Shown piece after piece: positions 1 through 9,329 of a DNA stretch of 52,531 nucleotides (position 1 is the stretch's first letter; every line of letters begins with the position of its first letter). The notes below the pieces were generated by a model. It did not search any database. It was not told where the DNA came from and saw only the letters and a program-made list of their open reading frames with translations. The stretch is from Spirulina sp. CS-785/01 (GTDB lineage Bacteria; Cyanobacteriota; Cyanobacteriia; Cyanobacteriales; Spirulinaceae): NCBI RefSeq assembly GCF_028330525.1, contig NZ_JAQMSD010000164.1, forward strand, positions 1 to 52,531. Reading direction: 5' to 3'. The position numbers were made by a program, and so were the translations under genes.

Positions 1-348
1 CCGCCCCCTTACAGCTAATCCGGTCTAGAGAAACGACCAGTAGTGTTAATCCGCAATACCCCTGGAGAGCTATTCGCAGCTACGGGAAGGTTATCTCTCC
101 CCACTCCCCCACCTCACGAAGTAGGTGGGGGTCATTGAAGACCAACTTAAATAAACAACGAAGAATCGAGACTAAAAGAAACTTACTAAAATGTTTCTCT
201 ATTACATTACCATTAACCCCAGAGACGAAAGAGTAACGTAAATTACGAGTCAGGGTATTTTGATAATTCTTTGTAAAACTTTAGGGGCAAGGGGAATGAA
301 CTGAGTTAAGCAGCCTCTATCTTTGAAGAACTGTTAAGCAAACGGGAG
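1..348. other. Left-edge non-coding stretch with one hairpin
   Basis: I see no convincing gene here. The one structured element is a nine-base-pair inverted repeat (CCCCCACCT at 106-114 against AGGTGGGGG at 123-131) with an eight-base loop. It has no following T-run, so it is at best a weak or processed terminator for whatever lies to the left. The rest is AT-rich and carries many stops. Confidence 0.4.
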
Positions 349-1851
349 TTAGTCCTCCTCAACAGAATTCTGTAAAAAGTCTTCTAACCAAGTTTTGAGA
401 TGGTAAGTAGCCCGGCAATCATCTTCATTGTAACGAATAATCGTGTCCAAGAGACTGCGATCGCCAACTTTTAGCCATTTATCATATAAACAAACGGTCT
501 GATCCCCACTCACCGCTTGATCTCGCCATGCAAACCCCAACCATTTCGCCAAAGTTTTTAAGGAATAATTTTCCACAGGTAATGTAGTCGAAGTGACAAT
601 CCAGTGATGAATATCCACAAAACGAGACACCAAACTCGATAAAGAAAAATAAGTACACCGATAAAGTTTAGTTAACCGTTTCACAGTTTCGACCTCGTAT
701 TCTGAGAAATGAAAAATGGGGGCTTGAGGATACCGCCAAATTAAAGCCAAAAACTGCTGCCACACCAACGGTTCATCCTCCGGACGTTCCGCGAGAAAGC
801 GATAGAATTGTTCCTCTTGGGTTTCATGGTTAACACAGAGAACCCCAAATAAATAATCCACCTGTCGATCCGGTTCTGCTTCTAGGTCAAAATATAACTC
901 AATGGGGGCAGAAGGAAAAGGGGGCAACCGTTTATTCGGATAGCGAAAGAGGGGGCGATTTTCCGAGATAGACTGAGCTTGTTGTTGTAATTGGGCAAAT
1001 AACTCCCCTTCAATTAACTCCGCATCCGGTAACATCTCCGACTCTGCCAACTCCTCTGGGGTTTCAATTCCCAACGCTTGTAACGCTTCATAGCGACTGG
1101 GGGTAATCCCTGGCACAAGGGATAAATGATTTTTTTGTTGGGCGATACCATGACAATAGGTTTGCCAATCACACAACCCACAACGCTGTCGAGAAATAAA
1201 AACATCCGGTTCTTGCCAAGATTGCAGCATCGACCCGCAGGATTGCAATACCTCCTCCATGGGAGGCAACCACATCCCTAAATCCACCGTATAGCGTTTC
1301 CCACCCCGTAAGCGTAATTCGGGGGTTAGGGGGCAAAATCCTTGAATCTGCTGGAGTAAATAGCCATGAAAGGCCGCCACCACTTTATACTCGGTTTTGG
1401 GGCGTTTCCCGAGTTTGACATTCACCGGAATGTAACTCCATTCCCCCAACTGAGAGGGATAGGGTTGTTTAACTAACAAGGTGGGATGTCCCACTAGAGT
1501 TAAGGAGGGGAGGGTTTTTGTGGGTGGGGTTTGATGGGACAGTAAACCGCGATAAATGCACTCAACCCCCGCGTTCATTAACTGGATAGTTTGGGCAATG
1601 CGTTGGGGCCAGTCGCGGCTTGGGGCTTCGGGCCCGGTCCAGTTATATTGTTTTAAGAGTTCTTGAATTTGCCGTTGATTTTCTGCTTTCAGCTTACCCA
1701 CAAACTCCCGTTCCGGGTCTCGTTGCTGGGGGTCCCCATACCGATTGAGGAATGCCCGGCGATCGCAACGTTTATAATCCAGCAATAACTCATCGGTTAA
1801 CAGCAAAGAAGAGGAGTTGGGATTGCGGGGGGGAGAGAAAGTATTATTCAT
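349..1851 (-). CDS. TM0106-family RecB-like nuclease with C-terminal RNase H-like domain
   Basis: About 500 residues from the ATG at 1851; a TTG three codons upstream is also possible but has less support. The N-terminal half resembles the RecB/Cas4-like nuclease fold. A cysteine cluster in the middle (CGLCDWQTYC) is of the kind that ligates an iron-sulfur cluster in Cas4/AddB-type nucleases. The C-terminal half carries a YprB-like RNase H/exonuclease signature: an acidic 'YFDLEAEP' strand and a final 'YNEDDCRAT' motif supplying metal-binding Asp residues. This architecture matches the TM0106 family of putative nucleases, whose substrate is not established. The gene stands alone and is divergent from the aminotransferase gene at 2098. 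It probably acts on DNA or RNA in the cytoplasm; the family assignment is firmer than the role. Confidence 0.8.
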   Translation of the reverse strand: MNNTFSPPRNPNSSSLLLTDELLLDYKRCDRRAFLNRYGDPQQRDPEREFVGKLKAENQRQIQELLKQYNWTGPEAPSRDWPQRIAQTIQLMNAGVECIYRGLLSHQTPPTKTLPSLTLVGHPTLLVKQPYPSQLGEWSYIPVNVKLGKRPKTEYKVVAAFHGYLLQQIQGFCPLTPELRLRGGKRYTVDLGMWLPPMEEVLQSCGSMLQSWQEPDVFISRQRCGLCDWQTYCHGIAQQKNHLSLVPGITPSRYEALQALGIETPEELAESEMLPDAELIEGELFAQLQQQAQSISENRPLFRYPNKRLPPFPSAPIELYFDLEAEPDRQVDYLFGVLCVNHETQEEQFYRFLAERPEDEPLVWQQFLALIWRYPQAPIFHFSEYEVETVKRLTKLYRCTYFSLSSLVSRFVDIHHWIVTSTTLPVENYSLKTLAKWLGFAWRDQAVSGDQTVCLYDKWLKVGDRSLLDTIIRYNEDDCRATYHLKTWLEDFLQNSVEED

Positions 1852-2097
1852 GCAAAACAATTCCAGTGCAGACTAGACGAGTACAAGTTCAGACGAAGAC
1901 GAGAGAGACAAGCAATTCCCCTGTCTTAGCTTGGCATTCCTTTCCTCTTACCTCACTGTACCCAAAATAGGCAACTTGCGTAACTTCCCTTCTAGGATAG
2001 CCCACCGGGACGCAATGTCTCTATCAGCATGGCCCACGGATTTTCTCCCCCTCAGCAACCCAGTACAATAAAACTTGGTCAGCCAATAACCCCATTT

Positions 2098-3285
2098 ATG
2101 AGTAGCGTATCTTCCACCCAAACCGCCATTAAAGAACATCGCCAACATTTTCCCCGTTTAGCCAATAAAGCCTATTTTAACTATGGGGGACAGGGGCCAA
2201 TGCCGAAACCCGCCTTAGAAGCCATTTATCGCGCTTATGAGTTAATCCAACAACAGGGACCTTTCTCTGCTAAAGCCAACGAATGGGTCCAACAAGAAAC
2301 CCAAGCAGTTCGGGCTGCCCTGGCCTCGGAACTCGAAACCAATCCAGCTAACATTACCTTAACCGAGAACGTCACCCACGGTTGTAATATTGTTCTCTGG
2401 GGAATTGACTGGAAACCTGGCGACCATATCCTGATTACCGACTGTGAACACCCTGGTATTATTGCCACCCTCAAAGAATTGTGTCGTCGCAAAGGAGTGA
2501 GAGTCACCACCTGTCCACTCCTGGCCACCCTAAACCGAGGCAACCCCATTAATGTCATCCAACAGCATTTACAAGACGAGACTCGTTTAGTGGTTCTCTC
2601 TCATTTATTCTGGAATACCGGACAAGTTTTACCCCTCGCCGATATTGTGGAACTGTGTCGGGGATGTTCCGGGAGTCGTCCTATTCAGATTTTAGTGGAT
2701 GCAGCCCAGTCGGCGGGGTCTCTCCCGTTGCATTTAGATGAACTGGGGGCAGATTTTTACGCCTTTACGGGTCATAAATGGTTTTGTGGGCCGGCGGGAG
2801 TGGGGGGACTGTATGTCCACCCTAACGCCCAAGATAGCATTAGTCCCACCTTTATTGGTTGGCGGAGTGTGAATATTGATAGCACGGGGATGCCTGGGGA
2901 CTGGAAACCTGATGGCCGACGGTTTGAGGTGGCGACTTCTGCTTATCCTCAGTATGCTGGATTAAGGGCTGCGATCGCCATTCATCAGAAATGGGGAACC
3001 CCCCAAGACCGCTACACCAAACTGTGTTACAACAGCGAATATCTCTGGCAAGGACTCTCAATTTTGCCCCAAATTAGTTGTTTACGACAGGAAACCCCCG
3101 AAGCGGGTATTGTTTCTTTTCAATTAAAAGTCGATATTCCCCATAAACAATTAGTACAAGCTCTCGAACAACAAGGGTTTTATCTCCGCACCCTAGCCAG
3201 TCCAGACTGTATCCGAGCTTGTGTCCATTATTTCACTTTACCTGGAGAAATGGATCAACTGATCAAAGTGTTAGGGTCTTTGTAA
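2098..3285 (+). CDS. Class V aminotransferase, cysteine/cystine lyase-like
   Basis: PLP enzyme of the NifS/CsdB fold, 395 residues from the ATG at 2098. An upstream in-frame ATG at 2029 adds 23 residues with no homology-like character and was not chosen. The sequence shows the N-terminal 'YFNYGGQGPMP' seen in cyanobacterial cystine C-S lyases, 'DAAQSAGSL' (the cofactor Asp) and 'FTGHKWFCGP', whose Lys should form the Schiff base. Synechocystis C-DES, a close type, cleaves cystine and can feed sulfur to iron-sulfur clusters; isopenicillin-epimerase-like proteins share the fold. The residue after the active-site Lys region contains a Cys, but I do not see the flexible Cys loop typical of group I desulfurases, which favours lyase over desulfurase. 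It is a single gene. Confidence 0.75.
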   Translation: MSSVSSTQTAIKEHRQHFPRLANKAYFNYGGQGPMPKPALEAIYRAYELIQQQGPFSAKANEWVQQETQAVRAALASELETNPANITLTENVTHGCNIVLWGIDWKPGDHILITDCEHPGIIATLKELCRRKGVRVTTCPLLATLNRGNPINVIQQHLQDETRLVVLSHLFWNTGQVLPLADIVELCRGCSGSRPIQILVDAAQSAGSLPLHLDELGADFYAFTGHKWFCGPAGVGGLYVHPNAQDSISPTFIGWRSVNIDSTGMPGDWKPDGRRFEVATSAYPQYAGLRAAIAIHQKWGTPQDRYTKLCYNSEYLWQGLSILPQISCLRQETPEAGIVSFQLKVDIPHKQLVQALEQQGFYLRTLASPDCIRACVHYFTLPGEMDQLIKVLGSL

Positions 3286-3486
3286 CTTGAACTGTACCTG
3301 AACCTTGGGGGAGAGCCTAGAAACTCCACCAGTGGCTCAGAAAAAACTCAAAATAGGGGCAACCACCGTTACCCCTACTTGAGAGAATTAGAAAATTTCC
3401 ACCTAATTATTTCCACCTAATTATTTCCACCTAATTATTTCCACCTAATTATTTCCATTTAATTTAGGCTAATTTAGGCCCCTAAA
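3286..3486. repeat. Intergenic 14-nt tandem repeat
   Basis: The spacer between the convergent lyase and fabF genes holds four contiguous perfect copies of the 14-mer TTTCCACCTAATTA (3396-3451), followed by a degenerate copy and an ATTTAGGC-type inverted repeat (about 3458-3490) that reaches the fabF stop. The inverted repeat may serve as a terminator for one or both genes. The tandem array is of the short-repeat kind found throughout this window. Confidence 0.75.
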
Positions 3487-4740
3487 TTAGGCGTGATACT
3501 TCTTAAACGCCAACGTTACATTATGGCCACCAAAGCCAAAGGAATTGGACAACGCCACCTCAATGGGAGTCTCACGACTCTCATGGGGGACATAATCCAA
3601 ATCACAATCAGGATCAGGATTGGTTAAATTAATTGTAGGGGGAACACAGTCATTGGCAATAGCCAACGCCGTAGCCACCGCTTCAATCCCCCCAGAACCA
3701 CCTAACAAATGTCCCGTCATCGACTTGGTAGAACTCACCACAATTTGATTAGCTCGTTCCCCTAACGCCTTTTTAATGGCTCGTGTCTCCGTGACATCAT
3801 TGGCCGGGGTACTCGTCCCGTGAGCATTAACATAACTCACCTGTTCCGGAGTAATTCCCCCATCTTTTAACGCTAACTCAATAGCACGGGTTGCCCCTTG
3901 GCCATCGGGGACCGGGGAAGTCATGTGGTAGGCATCACAAGTCATGCCATACCCCACCAACTCACCATAAATTTTTGCTCCCCGTTGAACCGCGTGGTCT
4001 AACTCCTCCAAGATGAGAATACCGGCCCCTTCTCCCATGACAAAACCATCTCGGTTTTTATCAAAAGGACGACAGGCTTCCGTTGGATTATCATTGCGAG
4101 TAGATAACGCCCGTGCCGACGCAAACCCGGCAAAGGAGAGAGGCGTAACAGCAGCCTCCGTTCCCCCGCAAATCATCGCCTTAGCATATCCTCCTTGGAT
4201 TAAACGGAAGGCATCACCAATAGCGTGAGACCCTGCCGCACAAGCAGTTACAGTGCAAGAATTTGGCCCCTTAGCCCCGGTATGAATCGCCGTTAACCCA
4301 GCGGCCATATTGGCGATCATCATCGGGATCATGAAAGGACTACAGCGAGACGGCCCCTTATTAAGATAGATTTCCTGTTGGTCTTCCATCACCTTGAGTC
4401 CACCAACCCCAGTCCCGATCAGCACTCCCACTTGGTCTGCATTTAACTCATCAATGACCAATTGAGCATCAGCAAGGGCTTGTTTACTCGCGGCAACCCC
4501 GAATTGTGCAAAGCGGTCCATGCGCTTTGCTTCCTTCCGTTCTAAATAAAGATGAGGGTCAAAATCTTTGACCTCTCCAGCAATACGACAAGTGTGTTTT
4601 GACGCATCAAAGCGGGTAACTTCACCGATCCCGTTACGACCTTCCATCAAGCCTTCCCAATAGGATTGGAGATCATTGCCGATGGGGGTAATCGCGCCAA
4701 GACCCGTGATAACAACTCGTTTCCGTTGCAAATTTGTCAT
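3487..4740 (-). CDS. fabF: 3-oxoacyl-ACP synthase II (KAS II)
   Basis: Condensing enzyme of type II fatty acid synthesis. It extends acyl-ACP with malonyl-ACP, releasing CO2. The 417-residue length is standard. The Cys-His-His catalytic triad is visible: C167 in 'TVTACAAGSHA', H307 in 'NAHGTSTPAND' and H344 in 'MTGHLLGGSG'. The glycine-rich 'SFGFGGHN' motif near the C terminus is also present. It lies 81 bp downstream of acpP on the same strand, the usual acpP-fabF pairing, so the carrier protein and the elongating synthase are probably co-transcribed. Nothing about the gene is unusual. Confidence 0.97.
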   Translation of the reverse strand: MTNLQRKRVVITGLGAITPIGNDLQSYWEGLMEGRNGIGEVTRFDASKHTCRIAGEVKDFDPHLYLERKEAKRMDRFAQFGVAASKQALADAQLVIDELNADQVGVLIGTGVGGLKVMEDQQEIYLNKGPSRCSPFMIPMMIANMAAGLTAIHTGAKGPNSCTVTACAAGSHAIGDAFRLIQGGYAKAMICGGTEAAVTPLSFAGFASARALSTRNDNPTEACRPFDKNRDGFVMGEGAGILILEELDHAVQRGAKIYGELVGYGMTCDAYHMTSPVPDGQGATRAIELALKDGGITPEQVSYVNAHGTSTPANDVTETRAIKKALGERANQIVVSSTKSMTGHLLGGSGGIEAVATALAIANDCVPPTINLTNPDPDCDLDYVPHESRETPIEVALSNSFGFGGHNVTLAFKKYHA

Positions 4741-4821
4741 GATTCTCGATAACTAGCTGGGTGAACCCCAAGAATGCAGATTGGCCAGAGAGTGCTTAGG
4801 GTAAAAGCGGGATGACAAGAG

Positions 4822-5073
4822 TTAGGCAGAGGCCATTACTTTTTCGCTGATGTAATCAACCGCTTTCTGTACGGTGTCAATACCTTCTGCGGCTTCATCG
4901 GGAATTTCGATATCAAACTCTTCTTCCAATGCCATGACTAACTCAACAGTGTCTAGGGAGTCGGCACCTAAATCATTGGCAAAAGTCGCTTCTGGCTGCA
5001 CCTTACTTTCTTCAACTTCTAATTGCTCAGAGACGATGCTTTGTACTTTTTCAAGAATTTTACCTTTATCCAT
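4822..5073 (-). CDS. acpP: Acyl carrier protein
   Basis: An 83-residue, strongly acidic four-helix carrier protein. S39 in '[11 protein letters not shown]' is the attachment site for 4'-phosphopantetheine, which carries growing acyl chains through fatty acid synthesis. The start ATG at 5073 is preceded by an AGGAAATC-type ribosome site. The gene leads an acpP-fabF transcription unit. The length and the motif are typical of bacterial ACP. Confidence 0.97.
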   Translation of the reverse strand: MDKGKILEKVQSIVSEQLEVEESKVQPEATFANDLGADSLDTVELVMALEEEFDIEIPDEAAEGIDTVQKAVDYISEKVMASA

Positions 5074-5386
5074 TATGATTTCCTCAATCCGTTTTGCCCA
5101 AACAGAAACTTATAAAAAAATTTACAGCATTCTTCATCATATCTGAAAGCGGTCACTCCTGTAGAGGGTTGTCTAAATCTTTTTTTACAAAGGAGGGGTG
5201 TGGGGGATGTGTAGGGGATGGGGAAGATGGGGGAGATGGGGAAGATGGAGGAGAACCCATTACCAATTACTTATTACCCCATCCAATCCATTACCAAAAA
5301 AAAAGCCAAAGGATGGTAGCGATCGCGCAACCCATAAGAGAGAATAAGACTATCGAGTCTAACCGTTATCTCAAAAGAAGCTACTC
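5074..5386. promoter_or_regulatory. Divergent spacer between acpP and the HdrB-like gene
   Basis: About 310 bp holding the upstream regions of two divergent genes. It contains a G-rich purine tract of repeated GGGGAAGAT/GGGGGAGAT units (about 5217-5252) and a HIP1 octamer near 5319. No promoter motif could be assigned with confidence, and no credible gene is present. Confidence 0.4.
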
Positions 5387-6292
5387 ATGTCTGCTCAAAC
5401 CTTACAATACGCTTACTTTCCGGGTTGTGTCGCTCAAGGGGCCTGTCGAGAATTGTACGATTCGACAGCAATTTTGGCGCAAACTCTGGGCATTGAGTTG
5501 ATAGAGTTGAAAAAGTCGGCCTGTTGTGGATCAGGGACTTATAAAGAAGATTCCCAACTCCTCGAAGATACGGTGAATGCACGCAATATTGCTCTGGCCG
5601 AGTCCTTAAATTTACCCCTGCTTACCCATTGCAGCACTTGTCAGGGAGTCATCGGCCATGTAGATGAACGCTTGAAAGGGTTTCAAACGGATAATCCCGC
5701 GTATTTAGAGCAGGTGAATGGTTTTCTCAAACAAGAGGGGTGTTCCCCCTATCGTGGGACAACGGAAGTCAAACATCTCCTTTGGGCCCTAGTGGGGGAT
5801 TATGGTTTAGATCAGTTAGCCGAAAAAATCACCAGACGGTTAGAGGGGTTAAATTGTGCGGCCTTTTATGGCTGTTATTTACTCCGCACCCAAGATAACT
5901 TACCCTACGATGACCCTGTTAATCCCCAATCCTTAGAGAACGTTTTTCGCACCGTCGGAGCAACCCCCATTTATTATCGGGGCCGCACGCAATGTTGTGG
6001 TTGGCCAATTTCCAGTTATGACCCGGACTCCTCCTTTAAAATGGCAGGACAGCATATTGAGGAGGCCATTTCATCAGGAGCAGATTGTCTTGTCACCCCT
6101 TGTCCCCTCTGTCACATGAATTTAGATTCCCGTCAACCGGAGGTGGCCAAACTCCTCGGTAAAGAATTGGGACTCCCGGTGTTACATTTACCGCAGTTAG
6201 TTGCTCTTGCGTTAGGAGTCCCCCCGAAACAGTTAGGGTTTGACCGTCATTTAGTCTCCCCCCGTCCGGTTTTGGAGAAATTGGGATTTTAG
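5387..6292 (+). CDS. HdrB-like CCG-domain iron-sulfur protein
   Basis: A 301-residue protein related to heterodisulfide reductase subunit B and to the C-terminal half of SdhE-type and glycolate-oxidase-type subunits. Two cysteine-rich CCG domains are visible: 'FPGCVAQ' with 'ACCGSGTY' (C46, C47) and 'HCSTC', then 'YGCYLLR' with 'QCCGWPIS' and 'CPLCHMN'. In archaeal HdrB each such domain binds a noncubane [4Fe-4S] cluster that reduces a disulfide. In cyanobacteria the electron donor and the substrate are not established, and no HdrA or HdrC partner is next to it here. The soluble sequence lacks membrane segments. The family assignment is good; the physiological reaction is unknown. Confidence 0.85.
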   Translation: MSAQTLQYAYFPGCVAQGACRELYDSTAILAQTLGIELIELKKSACCGSGTYKEDSQLLEDTVNARNIALAESLNLPLLTHCSTCQGVIGHVDERLKGFQTDNPAYLEQVNGFLKQEGCSPYRGTTEVKHLLWALVGDYGLDQLAEKITRRLEGLNCAAFYGCYLLRTQDNLPYDDPVNPQSLENVFRTVGATPIYYRGRTQCCGWPISSYDPDSSFKMAGQHIEEAISSGADCLVTPCPLCHMNLDSRQPEVAKLLGKELGLPVLHLPQLVALALGVPPKQLGFDRHLVSPRPVLEKLGF

Positions 6293-6493
6293 TGGAGAGT
6301 TGAGAGTTGAGAGTTGATAGAGAAACCGGGTTTCTGAGGCTCATTTTCCCGTGAAATACCAAAATTTAGATAGAAACCCGGTTTCTAACTCTCCTGCAAA
6401 CCAACAGCAAGCAATCATCCCATCACCAATTAACTAGCGACTGATGACTATTTACTATTTACTGTTTACTGATTACTGTTTACTAATTACTGC
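6293..6493. repeat. Intergenic repeats: heptamers and a double-palindrome element
   Basis: The spacer between convergent genes contains AGAGTTG heptamers (6294-6320), a 66-bp element bounded by AGAAACCGGGTTTCT at 6321-6335 and its reverse complement at 6372-6386, and a second heptamer run of the ACTRTTT type (about 6446-6500). The bounded element recurs at 35788 and 45202. Confidence 0.85.
6321..6386. repeat. Double-palindrome element, copy 1
   Basis: Terminal 15-mers AGAAACCGGGTTTCT and AGAAACCCGGTTTCT are exact reverse complements of each other, and each is itself nearly palindromic. The 36-bp core differs from those of the other two copies. No open reading frame lies inside, so this is a small non-autonomous repeat or an RNA hairpin. 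Confidence 0.85.
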
Positions 6494-7627
6494 TTACTGA
6501 TTAGCGGTTTCCAAACGAGACTCTATAAACCGATCCATCCAGGGTTTGAGGAATTGGCGATTGGCGGCTTTTTCCTCCGGGTTATCGGTGGTGAAGGGAT
6601 AGGGGGCCAACCCTTTTAAGGCCGCAGTGGTGACACAGAACATGGATTTTTGGAAGGTTTGGCAGATTTGCACCCGTAAATCATCTTCCCCTCGGATGGT
6701 GTTTTGATAAAACTGGTGTAAATAGTCGGGTAAATAATGGCGCATATCCTGCATTAATAAAGTCGGAGGAATGCCAGACCCCCCAATGGGTAAGGGATCA
6801 GCAAATAAGGCCCCGTAGGTAAACGCCCCTTGTTCATCGGGAATCTGATAGGCTTGGGCATTATAGGAAATTGTCCCCATGAAAGGGGCCCCCCGGAAGA
6901 AAATGGCCTCGACGTAGGGGACAGCAGTGTCCATTAAAAAGGTTAATCCCGCAGACTTGGGGAGAATGTCGTAGGTTTTCCCCCGTAACTGGACTTGATA
7001 GGTAATGGGTTTGTTGGCGGCGGCCACTAAGCCTTGTAGGATATGATCGACGACTTGGGGAATGGTTTGAATTTCGCCGTTGTCGTAGCGATCGCTCAAT
7101 GCAATAAACAGATCACTCATCACCCGCCAAAATTGCCCCAACCCGCTATAGTAAGCCATCACGCGCACTTGTTCGGGGAGAAAATCGGGAAATAATTTAT
7201 GCAATGTCAACATAAATAGATTCCCCTTCCACTTCCCTTGAATGGCCTTTTCTGCGGCCCGAGCAAACTCTGGGGTGTCTAAATACTCATCCAGTCCTCC
7301 CCCACCATGCCAAAACATGGACTTCATACAATATTCGGCATATTCATAATTAATCCGATCATGGCCCCAATGTTGCAAGAGACGTTTCAGGGAGACTTCA
7401 CCGTTAAAGTATTTAAAAAAGGGAAAGGGGTTTAAAAATTGGTGTTCGGCAATATAGATTAGGTTGCGGGAATAGGCATCTAAGACAACTCCATAACTTT
7501 TGAGAATCCCCACCACCTCTAGCACGTGATCGGGGGTATCCTTGAGGAGAGCGTCTCCCTGTTCTAGACGTTGGATATAGACTTCTAAGGGATGGTGTTT
7601 TCGGGGTTTTTGTTCTAAGCTGACCAT
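6494..7627 (-). CDS. cupB: CO2 hydration protein of the NDH-1 CO2-uptake complex
   Basis: Member of the ChpX/ChpY (CupA/CupB) family, found only with specialised cyanobacterial NDH-1 complexes. It sits on the thylakoid NDH-1 and converts CO2 to bicarbonate in a light-driven, carbonic-anhydrase-like reaction. I assign CupB (ChpX) rather than CupA because the length (377 residues from the ATG at 7627) suits CupB, no cupS follows, and the operon lies beside the ccm genes, an arrangement known for ndhF4-ndhD4-chpX in several beta-cyanobacteria. Conserved His and Cys residues occur in the N-terminal half ('LLQHWGHDRINYEY', 'CMKSMFWHGGGG'); which of them bind zinc I cannot tell. A TTG four codons upstream is an alternative start. 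It follows ndhD4 closely. Confidence 0.88.
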   Translation of the reverse strand: MVSLEQKPRKHHPLEVYIQRLEQGDALLKDTPDHVLEVVGILKSYGVVLDAYSRNLIYIAEHQFLNPFPFFKYFNGEVSLKRLLQHWGHDRINYEYAEYCMKSMFWHGGGGLDEYLDTPEFARAAEKAIQGKWKGNLFMLTLHKLFPDFLPEQVRVMAYYSGLGQFWRVMSDLFIALSDRYDNGEIQTIPQVVDHILQGLVAAANKPITYQVQLRGKTYDILPKSAGLTFLMDTAVPYVEAIFFRGAPFMGTISYNAQAYQIPDEQGAFTYGALFADPLPIGGSGIPPTLLMQDMRHYLPDYLHQFYQNTIRGEDDLRVQICQTFQKSMFCVTTAALKGLAPYPFTTDNPEEKAANRQFLKPWMDRFIESRLETANQ

Positions 7628-7666
7628 TGCTTGTATCAATAAACGGCTAAACTGAGAAAAATTATT

Positions 7667-9181
7667 TTACGGGTCTAGAGGCAATTGACTCACTGAGGCC
7701 GGGACTTCTAGGGTATCGCGGAGACTCGGTTCGACAATTAAGGCAGTGGTTTGGGTTTCACTCCAACGGACTAACCAACCTGGTTGTAGGCCAAAGATGA
7801 TAATAAAGAGGGTTAAGACTAAGGCCGGGATGCGATCGCCCCATTGGACTCTCGGTAAATTCGACAACTGTTCCGTTAACCGACCGAAAAACACCCGGTT
7901 CACCATCAACAAGAAATAAACCGCCGTTAATCCTGTTCCTACCATACAGAGTAACGTAGGCAAGGGATAAATAGGCAAAGACCCCCGGAACACCATAAAC
8001 TCGGCCACAAAACCCACCATTCCTGGAATCCCCGAACTGGCCATCACCCCTAAAATCGTTAAACTGCCAATAATCGGTAAACCGCGTTCTGGGTTTAATA
8101 ACCCCCGTAACACCATGACATCCCGTGTCCCCGTTTTCTTATACACCACCCCTACTAACAGGAATAATAAGGCCGAAATTAAACCGTGACTGATCATCTG
8201 TAACATAGCAGCGATCAGACTCAAGGGAGTAGCAGCAGCCGCAGCCAGCAACACATAAGCCATGTGGGCAATGGAGGAATAGGCCACAACTTTTTTCATA
8301 TCTTTTTGGGCAATGGCACTCAATGCCCCATATAATGCACTCACCGCCGCTAAAAATGCCAACCACGGGGCAAATGTTACCCACGCATCCAGATACAACC
8401 CAACCCCAAAGCGCAATAACCCATAGGTCCCTAACTTCAACAATACCCCGGCCAACAAAATCGACACTGGAGTCGAGGCTTCTACGTGGGCATCTGGTAG
8501 CCAAGTATGAAAGGGGAAAATGGGGATTTTGATAAATAACCCCACCAACAACATCCCCAGTAAAATAAACTGCAATTCTACAGGTAATGCCTGTTGTCGC
8601 AAGGGTTCATAGTCAAAGGTAGTGGCCTCACTAAACCACACCAACCCTAAAAAGGAGGCCAACACCAAAAACCCGGAAATGGCCGTATAAATGAGGAATT
8701 TCATGGCCGCATACCCCCGTCTGCCCCCTCCCCAAATGGCAATTAAGAAATATAACGGTACAATCTCCACCTCATAAAAGAGGAAAAACAGTAAAAGATT
8801 TTGCGCCAAAAATGCCCCTGCCACTCCCGCATTCAGGAGGAAAATTAACCCATAATAGAAGCGAGGCCGTTGTATATCCCGGTTACTACTAAAAATCGCC
8901 ACCCCGGTTAAGAAGCTGTTGAGAAACAGCAACGGCAAGGATAACCCATCCAACCCCAAAGCATAATCTAACCCCAATGTCGGCAACCAAGGCAGAAACT
9001 CAGAAAACTGCATCTGGACATTATTGGGGTCAAATTGCACCGCCAAAACGATAGTCCACAGTAAGATCATGCTGGACAAGACCAACGCAATTTGCCGAAA
9101 CCGCGAGGCAGCCCAGTCTTTAGGTAGCAAGTTGAGAAGAATTGCGCCTAAAACGGGTATCAAAATTAAAGCACTAAGCAT
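7667..9181 (-). CDS. ndhD4: NDH-1 subunit D4, proton-pumping membrane subunit
   Basis: A 504-residue antiporter-like membrane subunit with about 14 hydrophobic helices, homologous to NuoM/ND4. The family signature around 'LPDAHVEASTPVSILLAG' and the buried Lys/Glu positions typical of the proton channel are present. Within NDH-1MS' this subunit couples electron flow from ferredoxin to CO2 hydration by CupB. The start at 9181 is well supported by a near-perfect AAGGAGG 14 bases upstream. It follows ndhF4 in the same direction after a 148-bp spacer filled with tandem repeats. The D4 rather than D3 label is inferred from the operon partners. Confidence 0.9.
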   Translation of the reverse strand: MLSALILIPVLGAILLNLLPKDWAASRFRQIALVLSSMILLWTIVLAVQFDPNNVQMQFSEFLPWLPTLGLDYALGLDGLSLPLLFLNSFLTGVAIFSSNRDIQRPRFYYGLIFLLNAGVAGAFLAQNLLLFFLFYEVEIVPLYFLIAIWGGGRRGYAAMKFLIYTAISGFLVLASFLGLVWFSEATTFDYEPLRQQALPVELQFILLGMLLVGLFIKIPIFPFHTWLPDAHVEASTPVSILLAGVLLKLGTYGLLRFGVGLYLDAWVTFAPWLAFLAAVSALYGALSAIAQKDMKKVVAYSSIAHMAYVLLAAAAATPLSLIAAMLQMISHGLISALLFLLVGVVYKKTGTRDVMVLRGLLNPERGLPIIGSLTILGVMASSGIPGMVGFVAEFMVFRGSLPIYPLPTLLCMVGTGLTAVYFLLMVNRVFFGRLTEQLSNLPRVQWGDRIPALVLTLFIIIFGLQPGWLVRWSETQTTALIVEPSLRDTLEVPASVSQLPLDP

Positions 9182-9329
9182 TGATAACTGTAACCTCCTT
9201 CATTTTTCAATCTCCGGATTCAAATTTCTAGATTGCCCTCTACCCTCTGCCTTTTAACCCCTTCTGCCCTCTGCCTTTTAATCCCCTCTGCCCTCTGCCT
9301 TTTAATCCCTTCTACCTTTGAAAACCTGA
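9182..9329. repeat. 24-nt tandem repeat inside the ndhF4-ndhD4 spacer
   Basis: Three copies of a 24-nt unit begin at 9243, 9267 and 9291, each opening CCCTCTGCCTTTTAA. On the minus strand this reads as a purine-rich TTAAAAGGCAGAGGG unit. A closely related array lies at 48206-48316. The array is transcribed within the operon. Confidence 0.85.

Noticed and set aside
105-131. Strong intrinsic terminator at the left edge
   Set aside because: The stem is good but there is no T-run and no gene end visible in the window to assign it to. It is kept only as a note on the hairpin.
2029-2097. Longer start for the cystine-lyase-like gene
   Set aside because: The extra 23 residues do not look like part of the fold, and homologues begin near the second ATG.
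6321-6386. Insertion sequence
   Set aside because: The element is only 66 bp with no transposase frame, and I could not identify a clear target-site duplication. It is reported as a small repeat instead.
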